From AC-32 sp963736055 (GTDB lineage Bacteria; Actinomycetota; Thermoleophilia; Gaiellales; Gaiellaceae): a DNA stretch of 64,000 nt. The notes below the pieces were generated by a model. The model ran no database searches. It was not told where the DNA came from and saw nothing but the letters and a program-made list of their open reading frames with translations. This document shows, one piece after another, positions 27,795 through 35,313 of this stretch (its first letter is position 1; every line of letters begins with the position of its first letter). A program made the position numbers and the translations under genes. The stretch lies in assembly GCA_963736055.1 (NCBI GenBank), contig CAVTNM010000008.1, positions 1,426,001 to 1,490,000 of the forward strand, in the 5' to 3' direction.

Positions 27795-28984
27795 TGGAGG
27801 CGACGATCCTGCACGCAGATCTCGACGCGTTCTTCGCCGCGGTCGAGCAGCGTGACGATCCGCGCCTGCGCGGACGCCCGGTGATCGTCGGCGCCTGGGT
27901 CGTGCTCGCAGCCAGCTACGAGGCGAAGGCCCGCGGCGTCTGCACGGCGATGAGCGTCGCCCGCGCCCGGCGCCTGTGCCCGCGCGCGGTCGTGGTCCCG
28001 CCGCGCATGTCGGCCTACGCCGACGCGAGCAAGGCCGTCTACCAGGTGTTCGAGGACACCTCGCCGCGCGTCGAGGGGCTGTCGATCGACGAGGCCTTCC
28101 TCGACGTCCGCGGCGTCCGGCGGCTCTCGGGCACGCCGATCGAGATCGCCAGGCGCCTGCGGCGCGAGGTGCGTGAGCGGGTCGGGCTCCCGATCACCGT
28201 CGGCATCGCACGCACGAAGTTCCTGGCGAAGGTGGCGAGTGGGGTGGCGAAGCCCGACGGCCTGCTCGTCGTGCCGCCCGATCGCGAGCTCGACTTCCTC
28301 CACCCGTTGCCGGTGGAGCGGCTCTGGGGCGTCGGGCCGGTGACGGCCACGAAGCTCCACCACCTCGGGATCGCGACGGTGGGCCAGGTGGCCGGGTTCG
28401 GCGAGGCGGCGCTGGTCTCGCTGCTCGGTCGTGCCTCGGGCCGGCACCTCCACTCGCTCGCGCACAACCGCGATCCCCGGCCGGTTCGAGGGCGACGCCG
28501 GCGAGGGTCGATCGGCGCGCAGCGCGCGCTCGGCCGCTCGCGGACGCCGCTCGCCGAGATCGACGCCTCGCTGGTCGCGCTCGTCGACCGGGTGGCGCGC
28601 CGGATGCGGGTCGCGGGCCGCGTCGGCCGCACCGTCGTGCTGCGGCTCCGCTTCGACGACTTCTCGAGAGCGACGCGCTCGCACACGCTGCCCTACCCGA
28701 CCGCCGGCACGCAGACGATCCTCGCCACGGCGAGGGCGCTGCTCGCCGCGGCCCTGCCGATGATCGAGCAGCGCGGGATCACGCTCGTCGGCGTCGCGGT
28801 CGGCAACCTCGAGGACGGACGCGCATTCCAGCTCACGCTGCCGTTCGACGGCAGGGACAGCGACGCGCTCGACGCAGCCCTCGACGAGGTGCGCCTTCGC
28901 TTCGGGTGCGGACGCGGTCACCAGGGCCGTGCTCCTCGGCCGTCGCCGGGGGCTGACGGTGCCGCTCCTTCCCGACTGACTTGA
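27788..28984 (+). CDS. dinB: DNA polymerase IV (Y-family translesion polymerase)
   Basis: A 398-residue error-prone polymerase for bypass of lesions. The catalytic acidic residues are in HADLDAFFAAVEQ and SIDEAFLDV; the fingers contain ASYEAKARGVCTAMS, and the helix-hairpin-helix region is LWGVGPVTATKLHHLGIATVGQVA. The little finger follows. A basic, Pro-rich tail of about 20 residues ends the protein, and no clear beta-clamp motif is seen there beyond QLTLPF, which resembles the QLxLF clamp-binding peptide. The ATG is embedded in a LexA box, so SOS control is expected. Confidence 0.93.
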   Translation: MFVEATILHADLDAFFAAVEQRDDPRLRGRPVIVGAWVVLAASYEAKARGVCTAMSVARARRLCPRAVVVPPRMSAYADASKAVYQVFEDTSPRVEGLSIDEAFLDVRGVRRLSGTPIEIARRLRREVRERVGLPITVGIARTKFLAKVASGVAKPDGLLVVPPDRELDFLHPLPVERLWGVGPVTATKLHHLGIATVGQVAGFGEAALVSLLGRASGRHLHSLAHNRDPRPVRGRRRRGSIGAQRALGRSRTPLAEIDASLVALVDRVARRMRVAGRVGRTVVLRLRFDDFSRATRSHTLPYPTAGTQTILATARALLAAALPMIEQRGITLVGVAVGNLEDGRAFQLTLPFDGRDSDALDAALDEVRLRFGCGRGHQGRAPRPSPGADGAAPSRLT

Positions 28985-29006
28985 AAAGCGAACGTATGTT
29001 CGCTTT
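28985..29006. promoter_or_regulatory. LexA (SOS) box upstream of the exonuclease/GIY-YIG gene
   Basis: The core CGAACGTATGTTCG (28989-29002) matches the LexA box and is extended to 9-bp perfectly inverted arms (AAAGCGAAC and GTTCGCTTT) around GTAT. It ends 11 bases before the GTG start of the following gene and begins one base after the dinB stop, so this gene can be SOS-induced on its own as well as by read-through from dinB. Confidence 0.88.
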
Positions 29007-29016
29007 CATCGGATGA

Positions 29017-30786
29017 GTGCAACTATCGCTCGACGCACTCGACCGGCTCGTGGACACACTCGAGGAGCGCGGCCCGCTCTCGGCCGCCGAGGCGGCCCGG
29101 TCGCTCTTCGCCACGTCCTCGATCTCCGACGGCCTCGCCTGCTCCCTGCTGGCGGACGTCACCGCCGGAGACAGCCGGCTCGTCTGTGCGGGCGCCACCG
29201 TCTCGCTTACTCGAGGGCAGATCGACCCGCCGCTTGAACAGGCCGAGTTCGTCGTCTTCGACCTCGAGACGACCGGGCTCTCTGCGACGCGCGACCGCAT
29301 CTGCGAGGTCGGGGCCGTGCGCGTCCGGGGGCTCGAGCTCGTCGACTCCTTCGAGTCGCTCGTCAACCCGCGTGTCGCGCTGCCTCAGCCCGTCGCACGG
29401 CTGACTGGCCTGCGAGAGCAGGAGCTGCGGCGGGCGCCTCCCGTCGCGAGCGTGCTCGGCCGCTTCCTCGAGTTCGCGGGCGACTCGCTGCTCGTCGCCC
29501 ACAACGCCCGCTTCGACCAGCGTTTCCTCGAGCGGCAGCTGGAGCTCCTGCACGGCCGGCGTCTGTCCGAGCCGCCGCTCTGCACGGCCGCGCTCGCCCG
29601 GCGCCTGCTCGAGGGCCGGCGGCGCCGCGTCGGCCTCGCCTCTCTGGCCGACTTCTTCGGCGTCCCGACTCGACCCTGCCATCGCGCCCTGCCCGACGCC
29701 GAGGCGACCGCCGAGGTGCTCGTGCACCTGATCGGCCTGGCGCAGGAGCTCGGGGCGACGCGGCTCTCCGAGCTGCGCGCGCTCGCGGCTCCGCGGAAGC
29801 GCCGTGTCTACGACAAGCGCTCCCTCGCCCGTGACGCACCCAGCCGCCCGGGCGTCTACCTCTTTCGCGACCGCCACGACCAGGTGCTCTACGTGGGCCG
29901 GGCCCGCGACCTCCGCGCCCGTCTCCGCTCCTACTTCCGCAGCGAGCGCCAGCGGCCGTCCGTCGAGGCGGCCTTGCTCGCGCTCGGGCGGATCGAGTGG
30001 CGCGTGCTCGGCTCCGAGCTCGAGGCTGCGCTCGAGGAGCTCCGGCTGATCCGCGAGCTCGCGCCGCCGGCCAACTCGCGGAGCCGCAGGAAGGAGCACG
30101 GCGTCTACCTCAGGCGCCGCGGCGAGGAGTTCGTCGTCTCGAAGACGCCGACCGAGCTCGGGCCGGTCGCGAGCCGGCGCCGAGCGTCTCTCGCGGCGAG
30201 GGCGCTCGCTTCGTGCACCGCCGCCGAGCTGGACGACCTGCTCCAGGGCGGGCCGCTGCCGCGGCTCAGGGCGCGCCTCTCGCACCTGGCCGAGAGCCTC
30301 CGCTACGAGGAGGCGGCCCGGCTGCGGGACAGGATCGAGGCGCTCGAGGACGTGCTCGAGCGGCTCGGCCGGCTGGAGCGGCTGCGCGCTCTCGAGGCCT
30401 GCCTGGTCGCTCCGGCGCTCGACCCGGGTTGGCAGAAGGCGTTCTTCGTCTGTGCCGGCGGGCTCTGCGCAGTCCGGCCGCTGCCGCCGGGAGCGGGCGC
30501 GAGGCTCGAGATCGAGGCCGGGCTGGCGCAGTGTCGCGCCGCCGCCGGCGTCGAAGAGACGCTGACTCCGGAGCAGGCGGAAGACCTCCTGCTCCTCGAC
30601 GGCTTCGTCCGGCGCCCACCCCCGGAGCTGGCCGTGCTCCCGCTCGACGCCGAGCGGATCACGGCGTACGTCTCCTCGTCAGAGCTCCGCGCGAGCCAGC
30701 GCGGCCCCTTCGACGAGAGCGGCCAGCTTGCCCCGTGCGACGTCTCGCGGGAGGTACTTCATGCCGCAGTCCGGGGCGACGAGTAG
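29017..30786 (+). CDS. DEDDh 3'-5' exonuclease fused to a GIY-YIG (UvrC-like) nuclease
   Basis: A 589-residue protein like the mycobacterial DnaQ-UvrC-N fusions. The exonuclease occupies about residues 75-235: FDLETTGL (Asp and Glu), HNARFDQRFL and HRALPDAEAT (His and Asp of DEDDh). The GIY-YIG domain is at about 275-350: GVYLFRDRHDQVLYVGRARDLRARL. A UvrB-binding UVR motif (LAESLRYEEAARLRDRIEAL) follows near residue 425. The N-terminal 70 residues look like a helical wing. It would trim and incise damaged DNA. The preceding LexA box indicates SOS control. Its last 36 codons overlap the end of the opposite MetE-like gene, so the C-terminus may be extended by a lost stop. Confidence 0.9.
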   Translation: MQLSLDALDRLVDTLEERGPLSAAEAARSLFATSSISDGLACSLLADVTAGDSRLVCAGATVSLTRGQIDPPLEQAEFVVFDLETTGLSATRDRICEVGAVRVRGLELVDSFESLVNPRVALPQPVARLTGLREQELRRAPPVASVLGRFLEFAGDSLLVAHNARFDQRFLERQLELLHGRRLSEPPLCTAALARRLLEGRRRRVGLASLADFFGVPTRPCHRALPDAEATAEVLVHLIGLAQELGATRLSELRALAAPRKRRVYDKRSLARDAPSRPGVYLFRDRHDQVLYVGRARDLRARLRSYFRSERQRPSVEAALLALGRIEWRVLGSELEAALEELRLIRELAPPANSRSRRKEHGVYLRRRGEEFVVSKTPTELGPVASRRRASLAARALASCTAAELDDLLQGGPLPRLRARLSHLAESLRYEEAARLRDRIEALEDVLERLGRLERLRALEACLVAPALDPGWQKAFFVCAGGLCAVRPLPPGAGARLEIEAGLAQCRAAAGVEETLTPEQAEDLLLLDGFVRRPPPELAVLPLDAERITAYVSSSELRASQRGPFDESGQLAPCDVSREVLHAAVRGDE

Positions 30787-31710
30787 GCGCTCCGGGTCGA
30801 TGTGGCGGAGAGCGGCACGAATCCGCTCGGCCACGACCTCGGCGGGCTCGACGGTCATGTCGCCGAGGTCGAGCACGCCCAGGATCACCTGCTTCGAGGG
30901 CAGCTGCTCGATGATCGCCGGATCGAGCCGCGGCTGCGCGGCCTCGATCGAGATCTGATCGGCGGGGCAGGAGTCGAGCTCGGCGAGGAACGGGTAGCCG
31001 TCGGGCTTCTCGTGCACGATCGCCGCGTAGCCGAAGCAGGTGTGCAGCGCCTTGATGCCGTCGACCCCGTCGAAGGCGCGGTCGATCGCCTCGAGCGCGT
31101 ACTCCCGCGCGTCCTCCGCGCGCGCCTGCAGGTAGGGCTCGTCGATCTGGACGACGTCCGCGCCCGCGTCGACGAGCTCCCTGAGCTCCTCGTTCACCGC
31201 CTCGGCGTAGGCGAGCGCGAGGGAGCGGAGATCTGCATAGTGGTCGTTCTGGGCCTGCTGGCTCATCGTGAACGGGCCGGGGACGGTGACGCGGATCGCG
31301 CGGGATGTCAGCGAGCGGAGGAAGCGCGTGTCGCGCACCTGGACCGGCCGCGCGCGGCGGATCGGGCCCACCACGCGTGGCACCGGGTTCGGATGCCCCG
31401 TGCGGTCGAGCGCCGTCCCCGGCTCGTCGAGATCGAGGCCTTCCAGCGCGTTCGCGAAGCGGTTCGAGTAGCTCTCGCGCCGGATCTCGCCGTCGGTCAC
31501 GGTCTCGACCCCTGCTTCCTCCATGTCGCGCACGGCGAGAGCGGTCGCGTCGTCCTGGGCTTCTTCGAGCCAGGTCTCCTCGACGCGCCATAGCTCACCC
31601 GCCGGCACCCGCGGCGGCAGCCGCCCCGCGAGCTTCGCCCGGTCGATCAGCCAGTCCGGCTGTGGATAGCTGCCGACGACGGTTGTCGCGAGCGCGGCCA
31701 CCTCGGCCAT
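30679..31710 (-). CDS. cobalamin-independent methionine synthase C-terminal-domain protein (archaeal MetE type)
   Basis: A 343-residue zinc methyltransferase comprising only the catalytic barrel of MetE. It opens ATTVVGSYPQPDWL, has RESYSNRFAN, TVPGPFTMSQQ and VVQIDEPYLQ. The zinc site is LHTCFGY (His, Cys), Glu of ISIEAAQP, and Cys of APDCGMKYLPRDVA. Such proteins take a methyl group from a folate or a corrinoid protein to homocysteine, or belong to related methyltransferases. ATG 31710 is chosen because an upstream start would add 18 residues unlike the family. The start lies 16 bases from a divergent gene. Confidence 0.88.
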   Translation of the reverse strand: MAEVAALATTVVGSYPQPDWLIDRAKLAGRLPPRVPAGELWRVEETWLEEAQDDATALAVRDMEEAGVETVTDGEIRRESYSNRFANALEGLDLDEPGTALDRTGHPNPVPRVVGPIRRARPVQVRDTRFLRSLTSRAIRVTVPGPFTMSQQAQNDHYADLRSLALAYAEAVNEELRELVDAGADVVQIDEPYLQARAEDAREYALEAIDRAFDGVDGIKALHTCFGYAAIVHEKPDGYPFLAELDSCPADQISIEAAQPRLDPAIIEQLPSKQVILGVLDLGDMTVEPAEVVAERIRAALRHIDPERLLVAPDCGMKYLPRDVARGKLAALVEGAALARAEL

Positions 31711-31720
31711 AAGATTATGG
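31707..31720. promoter_or_regulatory. inverted repeat in the 16-bp divergent gap (putative bidirectional -10/operator)
   Basis: CCATAAGATTATGG is a perfect inverted repeat with six-base arms. It fills most of the gap between the MetE-like start (31710) and the citryl-CoA lyase start (31727). Read on the minus strand it contains CATAAT, and on the plus strand TAAGAT, either of which could be a -10 element for a leaderless transcript. It could equally be an operator. Confidence 0.4.
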
Positions 31721-31726
31721 GGCCGC

Positions 31727-32521
31727 ATGCAGATCGGGAAAACCGGGCGCTCGACGAGCCACATCAGCCGGGCCTACCCGGACCGGATCGAGGTTCGCGG
31801 GCGCGACCTCTCCGGCGACCTGATGGGCCGGCTGAGCTTCACCGAGTACTTCCACCTGCTGCTGACCGGGCGCGAGCCGAGCGAGGACGAGCGCTTCTTC
31901 CTCGATCTCCTGCTCGTCTCCATCGCCGAGCACGGGCTGATGCCCTCGAACGTCGCCGCGCGGATGACGCTCGCGGCCGACCCCGGCTCGCTGCACGGCG
32001 CCGTCGCCGCGGGGATCCTGGGCTGCGGCCCGGTCGTCCTCGGCACGTCCGAGTCGTGCGCGCGGCTGCTGGAGGAGGCGCAGCAGCAGGTAGCGGCAGG
32101 CGCCGAGCCTGCGGCGGTGGCGGGGGAGATCGCCAGGGAGATTCACGCTGCAGGCGGGAAGGTGCCGGGGTTCGGGCATCCGCTGCACCGGGCGGTCGAC
32201 CCTCGCGCGGAGCGGATACTCGAGCTCGCCGACTCTCGCGGCGTGAGCGGCCCCCACGTCCTGCTGGCACGTTCTTTGCGGAGCGCGGTAGCCGAGGCCT
32301 GGGGCAAGCCGCTGACCATGAACGTCGCCATGCCGATCGCGGCGGTGATGCTCGACCTCGGCTTCGCGGCGAGCACCGTGAAGGCGGTCCCGATCCTGGC
32401 GCGCACCGCCGGCCTGCTCGCGCACCTGGCCGAGGAGCAGGAACAGCCGCTCGGCTTCCTGCTGGCGGCGAGCGCGGAGGAGGCGGTCGAGTACGAGCCT
32501 CCGCCGGGCCCGGGCACGTGA
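31727..32521 (+). CDS. citryl-CoA lyase / short citrate synthase family protein
   Basis: A 264-residue citrate-synthase-fold protein, much shorter than true citrate synthase (about 370-430) because the large N-terminal part is missing. The three catalytic positions are still present: His in ADPGSLHGAVAAG, His in PGFGHPLHR and Asp near AAVMLDLGF. Such short forms are usually annotated as citryl-CoA lyases, cleaving citryl-CoA or a similar 3-hydroxy-acyl-CoA. The stop overlaps the CoA-ligase start as GTGA, so a pathway ligase-then-lyase on a carboxylic acid is likely. Confidence 0.83.
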   Translation: MQIGKTGRSTSHISRAYPDRIEVRGRDLSGDLMGRLSFTEYFHLLLTGREPSEDERFFLDLLLVSIAEHGLMPSNVAARMTLAADPGSLHGAVAAGILGCGPVVLGTSESCARLLEEAQQQVAAGAEPAAVAGEIAREIHAAGGKVPGFGHPLHRAVDPRAERILELADSRGVSGPHVLLARSLRSAVAEAWGKPLTMNVAMPIAAVMLDLGFAASTVKAVPILARTAGLLAHLAEEQEQPLGFLLAASAEEAVEYEPPPGPGT

Positions 32522-33822
32522 TCCTCGAGCCCGAGGTCGAGACCCGTCCGTGGGACGAGCAGCTTGCCCAGGACGACGACTCCTATCGCACCCAGCTCGA
32601 CTACCTCTTCGAGCGCTCCGCGTTCTACCGCGAGAAGCTCGCGGTCGCGGGGCTCTCGTCCGCCGTCGACGCCGGTGGGCTGGCGGACATCGACCGGCTG
32701 CCCCTGACCGACAAGCAGGAGCTCAAGGCGACCTGCACGCCCGAGAATCCGATCGGCGCCCATCTCTGCGCCGACTCGTCCGAGCTCGTCCGCATCTACT
32801 CGACGAGCGGCACCACCGGAGCGCCGAGCTACGTGCCCCTCACCGCCGGCGATCTGGAGAACTGGGTCACGGCCTCGGCCCGTAGCTATGCGGCCTCCGG
32901 CGTCGAGCCCGGTCAGCGCGTGGCCACGACCTACAACGCCGGGCCGTTCGTGGCCGGAGCGGCGCTCGCCTCGTTCGAGCGCATCGGCCTCTGTCACCTT
33001 CCGTTCGGGACCGGGAACACCGAGCGCCTGCTGCGGGCGATCGACGACCTCAGGCCCGAGGCGGCGGTGTTCACGCCCTCGTATGCGGCCCACCTGATCG
33101 AGTGGGCGGCCGACCGCGACGTCGATCTGTACGGGTCGAGCGTCGAGCGCGTCCTCGTGGCGGGCGAGCCGGGCGGCGGCGAGCCCGCCTTTCGCGCGAT
33201 GCTCGAGCAGGGCTGGGGGGCGCAGGTCACCGAGGCGATGGGGATCGGCGACCTCGGCGTCTCGCTCTGGGGCGAGTGCGAGGAGCAGGACGGCATGCAC
33301 CTCGGCGCGCGGGGCTTTCTCCACGTGGAGTTGATCGACCCGGACACCGGCACCGCCCTCGAGCTGGTCGACGGGGCGACCGGCGAGCTCGTCCTGACGC
33401 ATCTCCTGCACCGCGCGGCGCCGGTCTTGCGCTTCCGCACCCGTGACCACGTCCTCCTGCGCACAAGGCCGTGCGCCTGCGGCCGGACCGGCCCCAGGGT
33501 GCGCTGCCTCGGGCGAACCGACGACATGCTGATCGTCCGCGGCGTCAACGTCTTTCCCTCGGCGGTGCGCGAGGTCGTGAGCGCGTTCCAGCCGGACGTG
33601 ACGGGCCACATCCTGGTCAGGCCCCGGGCGGCCGGCGTGAAGCAGGAGCCGCCGCTCCCCGTCAGCGTCGAGCTGGCGCGCGGCGCGGCGGCCGACGACT
33701 CGCTCGCCGAGGCGATCCGCGACCGGCTTCGGAGCGTGCTCGTCGTCCAGACGCGTGTGGAGCTCGTGCCCTGGGGAAGCCTGGGCCGCAGCGAGTACAA
33801 GTCGAAGCTCGTCGAGCGCTGA
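32518..33822 (+). CDS. phenylacetate-CoA ligase (PaaK) family AMP-forming ligase
   Basis: A 434-residue adenylate-forming enzyme that activates a carboxylic acid to its CoA thioester. Marks are the P-loop YSTSGTTGAPSYVPLT, the AMP-binding EAMGIGDLG segment, a two-Cys loop CACGRTGPRVRCLGR typical of PaaK relatives, the hinge GRTDDMLIVRGVNVFPSAV and the terminal Lys in SEYKSKLVER. The GTG start overlaps the citryl-CoA lyase stop. The substrate is unknown; the pairing suggests that the ligase makes the substrate of the lyase or uses its product. Confidence 0.9.
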   Translation: MILEPEVETRPWDEQLAQDDDSYRTQLDYLFERSAFYREKLAVAGLSSAVDAGGLADIDRLPLTDKQELKATCTPENPIGAHLCADSSELVRIYSTSGTTGAPSYVPLTAGDLENWVTASARSYAASGVEPGQRVATTYNAGPFVAGAALASFERIGLCHLPFGTGNTERLLRAIDDLRPEAAVFTPSYAAHLIEWAADRDVDLYGSSVERVLVAGEPGGGEPAFRAMLEQGWGAQVTEAMGIGDLGVSLWGECEEQDGMHLGARGFLHVELIDPDTGTALELVDGATGELVLTHLLHRAAPVLRFRTRDHVLLRTRPCACGRTGPRVRCLGRTDDMLIVRGVNVFPSAVREVVSAFQPDVTGHILVRPRAAGVKQEPPLPVSVELARGAAADDSLAEAIRDRLRSVLVVQTRVELVPWGSLGRSEYKSKLVER

Positions 33823-33889
33823 AGCTACCGGCGCGATCTCGGGACGCCTTGCGTAGTCTCCAAGGCCGAACTCTGAGAAGGAGGACACC

Positions 33890-34183
33890 ATGGCCGAGTA
33901 CATCCGAGTCGTCGAGTTCGAGGCCGACGACGCAGCGATCGAGGCGATGCTCAAGGAGATCGGCTCCGCCGATGGACCGCCGGAAGGCGTGAACGCCACG
34001 CGAATCACCGTCCTCGGCGATCGCGCGGCAGGGAAGGTCCTGGTCTCGGTGCGCTTCCCCTCCGAGGAGGACCTCCGGAAGGGCTCCGAGGTCTTCGAGG
34101 CGATGAGCCCGCCCGACGACGCCAACATGCGCCGTGTCGCCGTCGAGGCGTACGAGGTCCTGCTCGAGCGCGACGCTCCGTAG
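33890..34183 (+). CDS. small conserved-looking alpha/beta protein
   Basis: A 97-residue soluble acidic protein with a ferredoxin-like strand-helix pattern: EYIRVVEFEADDAAIEAMLKEI, TRITVLGDRAAGKVLVSVRF and ANMRRVAVEAYEVLLE. This could be a dimeric ABM/EthD-like fold, but I do not recognise the family. GAAGGAGG seven to ten bases before the ATG is a strong ribosome binding site, indicating real expression. A hairpin 11 bases after the stop probably ends the transcript, so it is monocistronic. Confidence 0.65.
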   Translation: MAEYIRVVEFEADDAAIEAMLKEIGSADGPPEGVNATRITVLGDRAAGKVLVSVRFPSEEDLRKGSEVFEAMSPPDDANMRRVAVEAYEVLLERDAP

Positions 34184-34193
34184 ACGCTTCGCC

Positions 34194-34224
34194 GATCCGG
34201 AGACGCCTGAGGCTTCTCCGGATC
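34194..34224 (+). terminator. hairpin terminator after the small acidic protein gene
   Basis: GATCCGGAGA (34194-34203) and TCTCCGGATC (34215-34224) form a perfect 10-bp stem; GCC and GGC can extend it inside around TGA. It begins 11 bases after the stop codon. No T tract follows, so it is an L-shaped terminator of the type common in actinobacteria. Confidence 0.6.
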
Positions 34225-34327
34225 TGCAGCTGATTGCCGCCGTTTGCCACCCCGACCAGGGCGTCTCGTGCGGCTGTACAACCGAGTCCGGGCCGTCACG
34301 CCAAAGCTGTCGTCGCGCCGCACTCGC

Positions 34328-34360
34328 TTGACCCGCCACCGCCGGTCGTTTATTCATACT
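34328..34360 (+). promoter_or_regulatory. putative promoter of the 34.4-41.5 kb operon
   Basis: TTGACC at 34328-34333 resembles a -35 box; an AT-rich island TTTATTCATACT (34349-34360) in otherwise GC-rich sequence offers -10 choices with spacers of 17 to 21 bases. The island ends six bases before the GTG start, suggesting a leaderless or very short-leader transcript. The exact -10 cannot be fixed by eye. Confidence 0.4.
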
Positions 34361-34365
34361 GGACA

Positions 34366-35313
34366 GTGCACGCCTCAAACGACCCGCGTCTCACCGTGGG
34401 GTTGATCGGCCTCGGCAACATGGGCACGGCGATCGCAGAGCGGCTCCTGGATGGGGGCTACGACCTTCTGGTGTACAACCGGACGCCGGGGAAGACAGAA
34501 GCGCTCGCGGCTCGGGGCGCGACGGTGGCGGAATCGTGCGCGGATCTGGCTCAGGACGCAGACGTCGTCCTCACGTCGCTCGCGAACGACGAGGCGCTCG
34601 AGGACGTCGCGGCCGAGGTCGTCGCCGCGGCGCGGCCGGGCACCGTCCTCGTCGACATGAGCACCGTCTCGCCTGACGCGTCGGCGAGGGTCGCCTCGCT
34701 CGCGGAGGCGGCGTCGGTCGACTACCTGCGCGCGCCCGTCAGCGGGAACCCGACGGTCGTGCGGGCCGGGAACCTGACCTTCATCGTCTCGGGCGCGCCA
34801 GAGACGTTCGAGCGCGTCGAGCCCGTCATCCGGACGATCGGCCCCACCGTCCACCTCGTCGGGGACGGGGAGCAGGCCCGGATCGTGAAACTCGCGATCA
34901 ACCTCATGATCGCGGGGCTGGCGGAGTTGATGTCCGAGGCCCTCGTGCTCGGTGAGGCCGCCGACGTCTCCCGCGAGGCACTCCTGGACGTGATGGCGAG
35001 CTCGGCCGCCGGAGCGCCGTTCGTCAAGTACAAGGCGGAGCCGCTGCTGCGCGACGACTACTCGGCGACGTTCACCACCGCCCTGATGGAGAAGGACATC
35101 GATCTGATCCTCGACGCGGCTGATGAGGCCGGGGTGGAGCTTCCGGTGGCGAGCGAGATGAAGGCGCTCCTCCGGGCGGCTGTCGAGGCCGGTCATGCAG
35201 ACCAGGACTTCATGGCGCTCTTCCTGCACCTGCGGAGCCAGTCCGGTCACCGCGCGACGCCCGTGGCGGCGGCGCGTGGGGGCGAGTATCCCGATCAGGA
35301 GGTGGTGCGGTGA
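34366..35313 (+). CDS. 3-hydroxyisobutyrate dehydrogenase family NAD(P)-dependent oxidoreductase
   Basis: A 315-residue beta-hydroxyacid dehydrogenase. The Rossmann motif is GLIGLGNMGTAIAERL; the substrate-site glycine stretch is RAPVSGNPTVVRAG, with Asn-Pro instead of the usual Gly-Gly; the catalytic Lys is in GEQARIVKLAINLMI. The C-terminal helical domain has EKDIDLILDAADEAGVELPV. It oxidises a 3-hydroxy acid to the semialdehyde or oxo acid, or reduces in reverse. First gene of the long operon; the stop overlaps the M24 gene as GTGA. Confidence 0.9.
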   Translation: MHASNDPRLTVGLIGLGNMGTAIAERLLDGGYDLLVYNRTPGKTEALAARGATVAESCADLAQDADVVLTSLANDEALEDVAAEVVAAARPGTVLVDMSTVSPDASARVASLAEAASVDYLRAPVSGNPTVVRAGNLTFIVSGAPETFERVEPVIRTIGPTVHLVGDGEQARIVKLAINLMIAGLAELMSEALVLGEAADVSREALLDVMASSAAGAPFVKYKAEPLLRDDYSATFTTALMEKDIDLILDAADEAGVELPVASEMKALLRAAVEAGHADQDFMALFLHLRSQSGHRATPVAAARGGEYPDQEVVR

